A stretch of DNA of 64,000 bases from Phoenix dactylifera. Lineage: Eukaryota; Streptophyta; Magnoliopsida; Arecales; Arecaceae. Shown here piece after piece: positions 1-10,919 of this stretch; the first letter of the stretch is position 1; the number at the start of each line of letters is the position of its first letter. Position numbers and translations under genes: made by a program. Where the stretch lies: positions 62,001-126,000 of the forward strand of contig NW_024067667.1 in NCBI RefSeq assembly GCF_009389715.1, read 5' to 3'. A model generated the notes under the pieces. It did no database searches, was not told the DNA's origin, and saw only the letters and a program-made list of their open reading frames with translations.

Positions 1-3000
1 CGATTATTCGGAGGCAGCGGAGCACGATTCACTCGCTGCGAGATGGGTCGTGACATCGGGTGGAAGGTGAGCCCTCCATTCGTCAGACCTTGTTGGATTT
101 CTTCCGCACCAGATGGACGGAGGAGGAGGAGTCCGACGACAGTGATCCCATCCCTCCTCCGCGGGTGGATGTGAGGATCGAAGATGATGAGAACGTAGCC
201 CTGGTCCGACCGGTGTCGGCACAGGAGGTTCAGGAGGCAGTCTGGGCTTTGGCTCCAGACAAGGCTCCGGGACCAGATGGGTTTCCCCCGTTTTTCTTTC
301 GACGTTATTGGGGTATTATTCAGACAGCGGTGGTTGAGGCCATTCAGTGCTTCTTCTCCCAGGCGGTGATGCCAGGGGATTGGAAGGCTACCTTTATCAC
401 GCTCATTCCGAAGCGTCAGGAGGCGGCCGAGCCCTGTCACTTCAGACCCATTAGCCTGTGCACTACCTTGTATAAGGTAGTGGCCAGAATTATGGTTCGG
501 AGGATGAAGCCCCTTCTGCCTGGCATCATCAGTCAGGAGCAGGGGGCGTTTATAGCTGGCAGAAACATTTTCCATAATGTTCTGCTGGCTCAGGAGATGA
601 TGTGGGACCTTCAGCGAGCATCGAAGCGACATAGCCTGATGGCTATTAAGCTGGATATGGAGAGAGCTTATGACAGGATCAGATGGAGATTTCTTCAGCA
701 GACACTGGAGGCGTACGGATTCCATAGGCAGTGGATCGACTGGGTGCTGGGGTGTGTCAGGGGGCCAAAGTTTTCGATTTTGGTCAATGGCACACCTTCT
801 CCTTTCTTTGAGTCTACGATGGGGCTGCGTCAGGGATGCCCTTTATCTCCTTACTTGTTTATTCTTTGTGCTGATATTTTGTCTCGTGATTTGCAGAGGG
901 TGTGTGCCCGTAGGAAGCTGGAGGCCTATGTTCCCGCCCCGGGGGCTAGTCCTCTTTCCCACTTACTCTTCGCTGACGATTGTCTTCTTTTGGCCAGAGC
1001 GCGGGTTTTTGATGCACGGGTCCTTCGTAGGGTGGTAGCAGACTACTGTATGGCGTCGGGCCAGAGAGTCAACTTCCAAAAGTCAGCTGTCCGCTTCAGT
1101 CCGAGTACGGAGAGCAGGGTCAGACAGGAGATTCGTGGGATTTTGCAGATTCCTGAGCAGGAGGAGACATTGACCTACCTGGGAGTTCCCATCACAGGCC
1201 GCAGATTACGAGTGGCAGAGTGCTCCAGCCTGGTGCAACGGATGGAGAGCAGGTTGGAGGGATGGAGAGCAGTTTCCCTATCTATGATGGGGAGACTGAC
1301 TTTGATCAGATCAGTGTTGGGGTCCATGCCAGTTTATCTCATGGCCAACACTGTGGTTCCGAAGACGACCTTACTGAGGATTGAGCGACTGTTGCGGTGC
1401 TTCCTGTGGGGGTCACATGGCGGAGGCCGCGGGGTGCATCTGGTAGCCTGGGAGCACGTATGCCGGCCTACCAGCGAGGGCGGTCTCGGGGTGCAGTCCC
1501 TGCTGGAGCGTCGCGAGGCCTTCATTGCCGGCATGCAGCTCGGTTCCTGCTAGAGCCACACGGGTTGTGGAGTCAGGTGATGGCCGCCAGATATGGACGT
1601 GACGGCTCAGAGGTGGCATGGAGTGGGCGGCGAGTCTCCTTCATGTGGCGTGAGATTGGGAGGTATGTGCCGACGGTGTCGGCAAATACCAGGTGGATAG
1701 TAGGCGATGGGCGGAGTATTGATGTGACTGCGGACCCATGGGTGGACACTGTCCCACTGAGGTGCTGGCCGACCATGATTGATACTGCGGCGGCGGAGGG
1801 ACTGCGGGTTTTTGATCTTCTGGCCCCAGGAGAGTCAGCATGGGATGTGGCCAGGTTACGTCAGCTGTTCGGGGTACATCTAGCTGAGAGGATCCGGTCT
1901 CTTCCGGTGCCAGGCTATGGGGGGCCTGATGTTAGGGTTTGGGGCACTTCCTGCCGATCCAGGGTCCGACTGGGAGATCTCGCCGGTGTTATCCAGCAGG
2001 AGCATGAGCCAGAGCCGGATCACACTTGGATCTGGAGGTCAGGGCTTCACCCGAGGGCTGCACTTTTCCTATGGAGGTGGCGTGGGACCGTCTCCCGACG
2101 AGAGCAGCGCTGAGTAGGCGAGGATGTGAGATCCCTGCGGAGTGCGGGACATGCAGTGTGGAGGAGTCGGTCGACCACGTGCTTTTCCAGTGTTCGTGGG
2201 CGAGGTCGGCATGGCAGTGGGCAGGGTTCCCGCAGGAGGTCTGGCATGAGAGGTCTCAGTTTTTACAGACGATGCAGCAGTGGTTGGTCCGCCCTCGGAC
2301 ATGTCAGGAGGCTATTCGAGCGACTTGCACAGCACATCAGATCTGGCTGGCAAGGAACGCTCGTACCCTCGGTGAGCGCAGGGTGTCACCGAGGTTCGTG
2401 GTGGAGCTAGCGCGCGTACAGGCATTGGAGATCAGATCCTCTTCAGATGGACCTCTGATAGCTCGGGACACCTGGGGTTCTCTTTCTGCTTCGGCAGCTT
2501 CTCAGATGGTGTTCTTCACCTGGGAACCCCCACCTCCGAGTTTCCTCAAGGTCAATTTCGATGGTTCGGTTTTGGATGGAGGTGCGCGAGGCGGTGCGGG
2601 CTTTGTGATATGGGACCCGCACTCCAGAGTCGTGGCAGCGGGGGGCTGTCAGCTGTTCGGCACGTCAGTCCCCGGGGCAGAGTTACGAGCTGCCTGGGCC
2701 GGTCTTCGATATGCGAGGCAGGCTTTGCAGGCTGGCTCGATTGTTTTGGAGGGCGACTCAGCCACAGTCATCAGTTGGATTCAGAAGGGGCTGAGGGGTG
2801 AGGGCTCGGACCACCCCTTGGTTCGGGATATAGGGATGATGTGTGGGGTTGGGGTGGCCATTCAGGCGAAGCATGTATTTCGAGAAGCCAATGGGGCAGC
2901 CGACTGGGTGGCTGCCTTCGCGGCTCATCATTCAGGATATACCTTGTGGGTGGGGGAGGGGGAGCTGCCTCTGGCTCTCCGTGAGCTAGTATTTTTTGAC

Positions 3001-3033
3001 TTTATTGGGTGTATTCGTACACGTTTTGTATGA
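1..3033 (+). pseudogene. LINE ORF2 polyprotein, decayed (RT, zf-RVT, RNase H)
   Basis: ORF2 of plant LINEs encodes an endonuclease/reverse transcriptase with a C-terminal RNase H. Visible here are the RT fingers and palm (ending near 1530), with the catalytic FADD box at 969-980; a zf-RVT segment with CxxC and HxxxxC ligands (about 2100-2230); and RNase H from about 2540, whose acidic residues lie in NFDGS (D codon at 2560), AELRAAW, EGDSAT and GAADW. Three lesions show against copy 2: an in-frame TGA at 51-53; a 1-bp deletion near 1527, after which reading continues in frame 2; and another 1-bp deletion near 2074, after which it continues in frame 1 to the stop at 3033. It cannot make a full-length protein. 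Confidence 0.93.
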
Positions 3034-3058
3034 AAACCCGCTTTTAGCACAAAAAAAA
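1..3058 (+). mobile_element. L1-type LINE, copy 1 (5' end outside window)
   Basis: This is the 3' part of a plant L1-clade LINE (non-LTR retrotransposon), which moves by target-primed reverse transcription. It holds the end of the endonuclease-RT linker, the RT, a zf-RVT zinc-binding region, an RNase H domain, a short 3' UTR (3034-3048) and an A-rich tail at 3049-3058. It aligns along its whole length with the copy at 21870-24900 and is very similar by eye. GC content and codon use are far richer than in the AT-rich flanks. The 5' end and the target-site duplication lie outside the window. Confidence 0.95.
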
Positions 3059-3341
3059 AGAGAGAGGGGAAATGTCAACTAATTCTATGGTGTTGATAAA
3101 GATGGAGAAGAGGTTTCGATACAGATGCAGGTATTAATATCGACTACTGTAGCAAATGCTCGAGCATTACTTTGTGAACGTTTCTGGTTAAGTTTACATG
3201 AGATCAATGTCATTGTTCTTGTGATGGAGATATCTGTCTGACTGTGTAATGTCGAGAAAGCAGAAGGAATCCATGTACAAATTGACCTTACAACTAGGTG
3301 AAGATGATATTTTTGGTTCCCATCGATAAGAATCTAAGTGT
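3059..3341. other. Gene-free flank between LINE copy 1 and TRIM-like array
   Basis: This is anonymous sequence just downstream of the LINE A-tail. I see no ORF, RNA gene or recognisable repeat in it. Confidence 0.6.
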
Positions 3342-4763
3342 CACGCCCCCGCCTGTGTAAGGTGTCACGCCCCCGCCTCTGCGAGGCACGTGAGGCACCT
3401 AGTGCCCACGTGGGGGCCACATGAGGGGGGAACACGGGGCTCCTCTGTCAGATATTGTCCGGTTCTGGAGCTTCACGCAAGCGTCCTTCACCCCTCCCCG
3501 GCTTTGTTTTCCTCCCAAAACGCGTCTGCAGGATTTGGAGACACCCGCCTCATATGCCCAGGCTCTGGAACGAGTCTTTCCGATATGGGACTATTGGGCC
3601 TCACACCCTTCCCACCATCGGACAAGAGCCGTCCTCGGCTCTGATACCAAATGTCACGCCCCCGCCTCTGCGAGGCACATGAGGCACCTAGTGCCCACAT
3701 GGGGGCCACATGAGGGGGGAACACGAGGCTCCCCTGCCAGATATTGTCCGGTTCTGGAGCTTCACGCAAGCGTCCTTCACCCCTCCCCGGTTTTGTTTTC
3801 CTCCCAAAATGCGTCTACAGGATTTGGAGACACCCGCCTCATATGCCCAGGCTCTGGAACGAGTCTTTCCGATGTGGGACTATTGGGCCTCACACCCTTT
3901 CCACCATCGGACAAGAGCCGTCCTCGGCTCTGATACCAAATGTCACGCCCCCGCCTCTGCGAGACACGTGAGGCACCTAATGCCCACGTGGGGGCCACAT
4001 GAGGGGGGAACACGAGGCTCCTCTGCCAGATATTGTCCGGTTCTGGAGCTTCACGCAAGCGTCCTTCACCCCTCCCCGATTTTGTTTTCCTCCCAAAACG
4101 CGTCTGCAGGATTTGGAGACACCCGCCTCATGTGCCCAGGCTCTGGAACGAGTCTTTCCGATGTGGGACTATTGAGCCTCACACCCTTCCCACCATCGGA
4201 CAAGAGCCGTCCTCAGCTCTGATACCAAATGTCACGCCCCCGCCTCTGCGAGGCACGTGAGGCACCTAGTGCCCACGTGGAGGCCACATGAGGGGGGAAC
4301 ACGGGGCTCCCCTGCCAGATATTGTCCGGTTCTGGAGCTTCACGCAAGCGTCCTTCACCCCTCCCCGGTTTTGTTTTCCTCCCAAAACGCGTCTGCAGGA
4401 TTTGGAGACACCCGCCTCATATGCCCAGGCTCTGGAACGAGTCTTTCCGATGTGGGACTATTGGGCCTCACACCCTTCCCACCATCATACAAGAGCCGTC
4501 CTCGGCTCTGATACCAAATGTCACGCCCCCGCCTCTGCGAGGCACGTGAGGCACCTAGTGCCCACGTGGGGGCCACATGAGGGGAGAACACGGGGCTCCC
4601 CTGCCAGATATTGTCCGGTTCTGGAGCTTCACGCAAGCGTCCTTCACCCCTCCCCGGTTTTGTTTTCCTCCCAAAACACGTCTGCAGGATTTGGAGGCAC
4701 CCGCCTCATATGCCCAGGCTCTGGAACGAGTCTTTCCGATGTGGGACTATTGGGCCTCACACC
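3342..4763 (-). repeat. 289-bp tandem array, probably repeated TRIM-like LTR plus tiny internal domain
   Basis: Units start at 3363, 3652, 3941, 4230 and 4519, a constant 289-bp period, with a short extra start at 3342-3362 and a truncated last unit. Units differ by only a few substitutions. Each complete unit ends with GCTCTGATACCA, the reverse complement of the plant tRNA-iMet primer-binding site TGGTATCAGAGC, then two bases, then TGTCACGCCCC, as expected of an LTR end read on the minus strand. A pyrimidine-rich stretch (CCCTTCCCACC, for example 3606-3616) lies just after a possible LTR end in TCACA. I read the unit as about 243 bp of LTR plus about 46 bp of internal DNA. ORFs inside the array are repeat artefacts. 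Confidence 0.8.
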
Positions 4764-5010
4764 ACGATCGGTCCGTGGTCAGCCCCAATGGATCTGTGCT
4801 GCAGTGTCTCCTAATTCACATAGGTTATGGGCCGAGTCTGCTTTGATACCATTTGTAACAACCCAGGATCTTACCCAAAATGGTTAGCCGGAAGTTATTA
4901 TTTGGGTTCATTGATCCTGTATAAGTACCCAAGATCTATCCAACGAAAAATCGATGTGGAACTAAATACACGCCCACACGAATCCTCATATCTTATGTTC
5001 AGTGTCTTTG
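4764..5010 (-). mobile_element. TRIM-like LTR element fragment (family B)
   Basis: On the plus strand an internal segment (4764-4839) leads to a primer-binding-site complement GCTTTGATACCA at 4840-4851, two bases, and then an LTR starting TGTAACAACCC at 4854. Read on the minus strand, the LTR holds a block resembling the CACATCGGTTATTCG and AGATCTTGG motifs of the element at 6195-6660. The internal block (GCAGCACAG...CCGATCGTGGT) is also shared with that element. The two are therefore copies of one family in opposite orientation. No coding capacity, which is normal for TRIMs. The LTR's outer end is not clear. Confidence 0.7.
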
Positions 5011-5370
5011 TGTTGCTGAATCTAGGACCACATTTTATTGCAATGCCCCTTTGCTGTTAGCTGCTGAGATGTTGTTTGCTGCTGCCTTGCCTTGAGGCCC
5101 TGTTGGGGATTTTCCAAGCTCATTTTTGTGCTTCCTGGCATGGGGAAAATGGAAGGCAAGTAAAAAAAGGCCCAATCCCATGCCGATAACTCACTCTATA
5201 TTAGCCTGAGTTTTGATTTGTATAAATCTCCCTTGGCACTGTCCAAAATTCATAACTTCTGATATTGGCTTCCTGGGACATTTTGGCGCTCAGGCCCAAG
5301 CAATAAACATTTTCAGCTGGATGTCTCCTATGACACCATTTCTGTACATAGATTTCGATAGAAACTTTTG
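5011..5370. other. Gene-free spacer
   Basis: Low-complexity AT-rich DNA with no supported gene. Confidence 0.5.
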
Positions 5371-6040
5371 GCTTTGATACCACTAAATCTATCATGCCTT
5401 GAACCAGAGTACCATAAATATACCAAACAAAAAACACCATAAATATAATTAAATCTTCTTCAAAATACACACTTTGCTTTATTTCATTTTAATCATATAT
5501 AAATTTAATTATTCATTCTATTCTCCCTCAATATACCAATTTTTTCCGTCGAGTACAAAAATGATGGTTTCCTTATTACTCTTTTATTATATAAAAAAAA
5601 ATGCTGCTAATTGTTAAAGACAGTTGCATTCGCTCCATGGGCTAGGATATTTTGCAATTATTAGTCCTATCTTCTCATTCCTTAAAAATTTTGGTTTACG
5701 ATCTAATTTTAAATATACCTAGCAAAAACCACTGCTGATATAATCAAATCTCATTCAAAATAAACACATTATTTTATTTCATTTTAATTATATATAAATT
5801 TGATTATTTATTGTGGTCTCATGCATTCGCTCCATGGCTAGGATATTTTCTAATTATTAGTCCTATCTTATCATTCCTTAAAACTTTTGGCTTACGATCT
5901 AATTTTAAATATATCAAGCAAAAACCACTGCAGATATAATCAAATCTCATTCAAAATAAACACATTCTTTTAGTTCATTTTAATTATATACAAATTTTAT
6001 TTTTTCAGTTGAGTACAAAAGATGATGGTTGCCTCATTAA
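5371..6040. repeat. AT-rich LTR-like relic with a 197-bp tandem duplication
   Basis: A degenerate primer-binding-site complement GCTTTGATACCA lies at 5371-5382. It is followed by AT-rich DNA in which GCATTCGCTCCATGG begins at 5626 and again at 5823, a 197-bp period. Each unit carries a block with ATCAAATCTCATTC and AAAATAAACACATT. A third, more diverged match to that block lies at about 5440-5570. I read it as fragments of an old LTR retroelement; it does not code. Confidence 0.55.
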
Positions 6041-6194
6041 CATTTTTATAATAAAGAAAACGATTCACGAGAGTGACATGAACCTGTCATGAGCTATTTG
6101 TGCGCCCTGAAATAACATTTAAAATGACGGGCTTGTCCTCCACTCGACAAAATAAATAGAAATATACAAGTCCTATGATGCTTGTGAGTCTAAT

Positions 6195-6660
6195 AAATCA
6201 AGCATCCAACAATTAAATTTGGTGGTAACACATTAATAAATACCATATTGGTCCCAAAATAGGTGTTCGAGGGCCCATGCAGGTATGTGTTTAGCCTCAC
6301 ATCGGTTATTCGCTCGATAGATTTTAGATAGTTATACAGAATCAAGAACTTCAAATAATATCTTTCGTCTAATTTTTTTGAATGAGATCCTGCGTCGTTA
6401 TAAATGGTATTAGAATAGATCCAACCCATAATCTATATGAACTAAAAAATACTACTGCAGCACAGGCTCATTGGGACTAACCACGAGCCGATCGTGGTAT
6501 GATTAGATTTGAATGGATTTAGTCTCTTAGCCTGACGAGGATATCATGACTTAAATAGAAAAAGTATGTGAGGGCCTATGCGGTATATGTTTAATCTCAC
6601 ATTGGTTATTCGCTCGGTAGATCTTGGATACTTATATAGAATTAAGAAATCCAATAAAAC
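6195..6660 (+). mobile_element. TRIM-like element with two partial LTRs
   Basis: An LTR-like block (about 6195-6403) with AGCCTCACATCGGTTATTCGC leads into ATGGTATTAGA, a mutated tRNA-iMet primer-binding site, at about 6405. An internal segment of about 125 bp follows, with ACTGCAGCACAGGC and CCGATCGTGGT. A second LTR copy (about 6530-6660) then repeats CACATTGGTTATTCGCTCGG and AGATCTTGGATACTTATA. It is the plus-strand relative of 4764-5010. It has no coding capacity and its outer ends are eroded. Confidence 0.65.
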
Positions 6661-8680
6661 AAAACCTAACATACCACAGGAACCTATGTATCTTAGTTCA
6701 AGTTCCGATCATAGACTGAGCTCATAACCATCCTTGGTTGGGCTAAAAATTATTGACTTTGAAACTGTCAAAAATCTTTAGTAACTCAAATTTTCCATTG
6801 TCTACAACAAAACTTCTAGCATTTATGTTTACTGATGGCATTTTATTTCTAAAATTTAGATAACAAACTGTTCCAATCATTTATTAGCTACCTTTTGCTG
6901 GAGGTAGATCGAATCGAATTCTCCTTGGACTGTTTCTATAGTTTAATGGAGCATTCTTTTCATAGCATACATGATATTTAGTGCACCAATACTTGTGCTC
7001 TCCAAGTATAGTACTCATTTCAATGTGAAATGCAGCCAATGCTATGTTGAATCATACTCATTTGGTCTTGTTAATATCGACCATAACCCATTATCTTTAG
7101 GAGAAAAGAAAAAATTATGCACCTCTCCTTTTTGTCCTACTAACTCTTAAGTCACCAACTTTGCCAACCCCCACCCCACTTCTGGTCCCAAAAGCCAACA
7201 ATGATCCAACCTGGACAGCATTTTTTCCCATCAATTAGGAAAAATATATTCTGCTAGAGCTAAAGATTCAACTTCAGAAAAAATAAAATAATAAAAATTA
7301 AAAATATGCAATCACTAAAGAGTGAGTGAAACATTTAGTGACCACTATAAGGGAGGCTTACTCTATTTAAAGCAAATTCCAGTTAACAATTACTCCAGCA
7401 AAGCTGCGGAAGATTGCGAAGTTTGAGTTGTTCAATGGCCTTCTACTGCACCGAAGTCTGGTGGAAAAAAAAAAAAAAAAAAAAAAAGAAGCCATGTCGA
7501 CTCAAATGATCCACAACTAGACTTGCTTTGGAGATAGAGTCTTCCTTGTGCTGAATTCTAATTGGAAAACTTATCATGTCCAAAACCTGGAATCAAAGTT
7601 CATAAGGTGGCTAACTATATAAATTTAGGGCTCAAGAAGATGGTTACATTTCGGTACGTTTGGGATGAAATATAAACAACTGCAGGTGGAAGAGATGCTA
7701 GAGATATGCACGAAAATGATAATTTATTTTTTATTATCATTTTTTGATATTAAAATATTTTTTCAATTTGGTTACCAAATAAATATTTAAGTTGCACAAT
7801 ACTTTAAATATGTAGCCGCCAAATAACAAACAATTTTTTATTAAAAGCTCTGTTAGGAAAAACTACTGACCAAAGCTTTATAGACAAAAGCTCTACTATC
7901 TACAATAATACAAAATTGAGCCTTACATTCATCCATCTTTCACACCTTTATAATCATTTTTCTTAATTCTGTACATAAATGACTTAGTAAAACATAAGTT
8001 GTGTTAGATTCTTTAGTAAATCATAAATCGAATCTGAAATAAAGTGCCTTTTATAGTTCACCTTATCAAATGAAAACTTAATACAAAATTATGTCCAATT
8101 TGATTGTATACCCTAAAACTTATTAGTTTTACAAATCTTTTTTTTTTTTTTTGATAACATATTCGAGTGATATTTTGAGCTTGAATCTAGGTGTATGGGA
8201 CAAGATGAAGCTTGAATATATAGATAAAATATTTTACATAGAAATTCATCCTTCATTGCATTGGCCATACTTTATTATGAAAACAATCCACATAATTAGA
8301 TTTGATGTAATATGGATCATATACTTCTAATTAGTTTGGCTGTATATAAATAGGATGTTATAGCGAACTTCACACCTTAATGGTAGGATTGTGACACCAA
8401 GCAGGGCCAGACAATAGCCTATAAGAGCAATTAAACTTTCCCTATCATAAGAATAAATTTGTCATTTACACCAACACTAGGAGCAATTAAGGACATTACA
8501 ATGCAGAAGAAATATAGTTATAAAAATAGAAACGAAATGTCAGATGAAGCAAAAAAGTAAATACAAAAAATGTCAGATAAAGCTCGAGTTGTCGGCTCTT
8601 ATGAAAACTAAATACCAAAATGCTTCGCATCTCAATTGATCGTGTGTAAGATGAACATGATAGATTTTACCTAGCCTAGC
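6661..8680. other. AT-rich intergenic DNA, no gene
   Basis: I find no supported gene here. There is a 23-bp poly(A) run near 7465-7487. At about 7650-7920 a block ends in phrases such as CCAAATAAC and AAAAGCTCT, which resemble 14880-15050 and may mark an old foldback or hAT-like MITE. The rest is anonymous. Confidence 0.5.
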
Positions 8681-8969
8681 TTTTAAGGATATAAGTCCCT
8701 GGTTAGATTACCCCTTACATTTGTTTCTTTCCCTTTTTTGATTTTATTTTTATCTAGTTCTATTTCTTCTTCATCGGGTTTGTATGATGGGCTCCTATCT
8801 TTTCTTTTCTTTGAGGCAAGACAAGCTCGGGAGGCAGAGAAAATAGGATGCTTTGATACCAAATTGATGTAAAATAGATGAAGGAGAGAGAAATAAAAGA
8901 GGGGGAGGAAAGAAAAGAAAAAGTAAAAGAAGAAAAGATAAAAAAAAAAGAGCAAGAGAGCAAATCAAT
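8681..8969 (-). mobile_element. Older LTR retroelement, left part (interrupted at 8969)
   Basis: A primer-binding-site complement, CTTTGATACCA, begins at 8851. It is followed by an LTR starting TGATGTAAAATAG at 8865 on the plus strand, so this element is read on the minus strand. Its LTR is cut at 8969 by the younger gypsy element and appears to resume at 13476. The purine-rich stretch 8880-9080 gives open frames in several phases without being a gene. Confidence 0.6.
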
Positions 8970-9366
8970 TGATGCAGCACCAGTGCGGGGAAGAGAAGAA
9001 GAAGGAAGAACAAGAGAGGAAGAAGGAAGAAGAGGTTCTAGAGACACAGGAAGAAGAGAAGGGGAGGAGGAGGAGGAAGAATAAGATCTGGGGGAAAAGA
9101 AATTCTTAATCATTCATTAAACCCTAATCATGAAAATAGTTCCCTATATATAGGGCCCAAATACACAACTTGCATAAACCCCCTTACACAACAATAAATC
9201 CTAATAAGCCCACAAATAACACAAATAAACCACAAATAAGCCCTAAAATGCAAATAAACTCAGAAATAAAATAAACCACAAATAAATCCCTAAATGCAAA
9301 TAAATGCGTCTGGCTCAATCCGGAGGCTCAGGATCATCTGGATGAAGGGCTCTGATGTCCCCATCA
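8970..9366 (-). repeat. 3' LTR of the gypsy element
   Basis: The 397-bp LTR starts TGATGCAGCACC and ends GTCCCCATCA on the plus strand. It differs from the other LTR at three positions that I can see: in the A-run after GATCTGGGGG, in ATAGTTCCCTAT, and in AGGGCCCAAAT. A TATA-like tract (CCCTATATATAGGG) lies inside it. The element's ORF ends within this LTR. Confidence 0.93.
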
Positions 9367-10919
9367 ACTCCTCCCGGGTGAGAAAAACTCGACCCCGTCG
9401 AGTACAAGTCTGGCCGGCTGTCGTACTGCTCCAGAAGATCGGGGTCAAAGCGCTGCAACTGTGCTCTGGAAATCCACGTCACATCAGACTTTGGTCGACC
9501 TTTCCACCGAACAAGGTAACGTTGGTAACTACCATTCCTGGTTGAAATAACCTGCTCATCCAATATATGTTCTATTTGTTCTCTGCGTGCATGAGATTTG
9601 GAAGGTGGTGGCTCAACAGCAGGTAAGAGGTCAGGGTGTCCAACATGGGTAGGTATATCAATAAAGGGGTCAGAAGGCATGAATATTAACTTTTTGTATG
9701 GGATTAAATCTTCAATATTAAATGTCGCACTAATCCCATAGTCATCAGGAAGATCCACAACATATGCATTCGAACTGGTTTTCTTTAAGATTTTGAACTG
9801 TTTTGCACTACAAATTTGCAATTTCTTAAACGTTTCCGAAGAAAGTCGTTCAAACCTAATTCTTATCATGACGTAATCTCTTTCACTTAACTCATTATAA
9901 CGTCTAGTTAAATCAGCAAGGGATTTATATTTTAAGTTATTAAAGTGACTACAGTTGCTAATTTCTCGATGCAATGAATGTGGATGTGATACAATTGATT
10001 GTGCAGACTCAAAGACTCTATACTGATGAGACATGAAAAACAGGTCTATGGGTTGCCTAAGTTTGTAATCATGCACTACTTCGAATGGACTCATACCTAT
10101 GGACTTGTTAACCGAACTATTACATGCAAACTCAACTGTCGGTAACATTAAATTCCAGGTCCTAGCATATGCATTCGGTCTGAGCCTATGATGTAGAAGG
10201 TTGGGCAGAGATGCTCCGAAAACTAGATCGATTGCGCGTTGGATATCATGCATTGGAGAAAGTGCATCCGGAAGATCATCAGGGAGTGCATCATGAAACT
10301 CCTCTAGAAGGGAAACTACTACCGGGGAATGTTCAAGGTTGGACTCCGCATGGGTAACTTTAGCTACAAGTGCCAATTCAGATGATTGGCTCTCAATATC
10401 TGTCACTACCTCTTCCACAGTTGTGATGTGAAGTGGCTTGGTTGTACTTAGATCACTAGTCTCCCTTTGGGAATCATTTTGGACAAAGTCTAATTCTGTA
10501 GGTTCGTCTTCAAAGTCTTCTTCATAGTCTTCTATATTTGGTTCATAGACTTCTTCGACATATTCGGCCTCTTGGTTCCTAACTTCTGGTTCAGTAATCG
10601 GGTAGGTCTTAGTGGAACATTGGGGCGCTATATAGCCGAAATGTTGACACCTAGAGTATTGGGTTTGGTGCCTAGGAGAGTAGGGAAGGACTACAGGTGG
10701 TGCGACCAAACCGATTTTAGGTTGGGCTGTAACAGGGGTTGGCGATTTAGGGGTCCTAGAATGTTGCACGAGCTCACGGATCTCTTGTCTGAATTCTTTG
10801 TATCCAGCCCGTATGGCAACGATCTGTTCTAAGATAGACCTCAAAATGTCAGAATTCATGGTAGCTACAGGGGTTTTAGGTTGATTGAGATAGTACTCCA
10901 TATCACTACAGGTTGGCAT
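9315..10919 (-). CDS. Gag-integrase-chromodomain fusion ORF of the gypsy element (large internal deletion)
   Basis: The 534-residue frame starts at an ATG. Residues 1-85 are gag-like. Near residues 88-102 a degenerate zinc knuckle reads Y-x2-C-x4-Y-x4-C in place of C-x2-C-x4-H-x4-C. An acidic spacer follows, then the segment that normally precedes RT (PDDLPDALSPMHDIQRAIDL). After about residue 250 it jumps to the end of the integrase (VEFACNSSVNKSIGMSPFEV) and its C-terminal domain. A chromodomain follows at about 445-500 (EHILDEQ, YLVRWKGRP, TWISRAQL). The last 17 residues are read from the LTR. The deletion removed protease, RT, RNase H and the D,D-E core but kept the frame. A product is possible; it could not drive transposition alone. 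Confidence 0.85.
   Translation of the reverse strand: MPTCSDMEYYLNQPKTPVATMNSDILRSILEQIVAIRAGYKEFRQEIRELVQHSRTPKSPTPVTAQPKIGLVAPPVVLPYSPRHQTQYSRCQHFGYIAPQCSTKTYPITEPEVRNQEAEYVEEVYEPNIEDYEEDFEDEPTELDFVQNDSQRETSDLSTTKPLHITTVEEVVTDIESQSSELALVAKVTHAESNLEHSPVVVSLLEEFHDALPDDLPDALSPMHDIQRAIDLVFGASLPNLLHHRLRPNAYARTWNLMLPTVEFACNSSVNKSIGMSPFEVVHDYKLRQPIDLFFMSHQYRVFESAQSIVSHPHSLHREISNCSHFNNLKYKSLADLTRRYNELSERDYVMIRIRFERLSSETFKKLQICSAKQFKILKKTSSNAYVVDLPDDYGISATFNIEDLIPYKKLIFMPSDPFIDIPTHVGHPDLLPAVEPPPSKSHARREQIEHILDEQVISTRNGSYQRYLVRWKGRPKSDVTWISRAQLQRFDPDLLEQYDSRPDLYSTGSSFSHPGGVDGDIRALHPDDPEPPD

Noticed and set aside
3352..4763. CRISPR-like array
   Set aside because: The period is 289 bp with no spacers, and the setting is a plant nuclear genome.
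3390..4887. Several 75-199-residue ORFs across 3390-4887 on both strands
   Set aside because: They recur with the 289-bp unit, exist in several frames of each unit and match no protein; they are artefacts of the array.
8760..9113. Ser/Leu- and Lys/Glu-rich ORFs in the purine-rich stretch
   Set aside because: Low-complexity LTR sequence that is open on both strands; the same ORFs recur at the other LTR (about 12912-13217).
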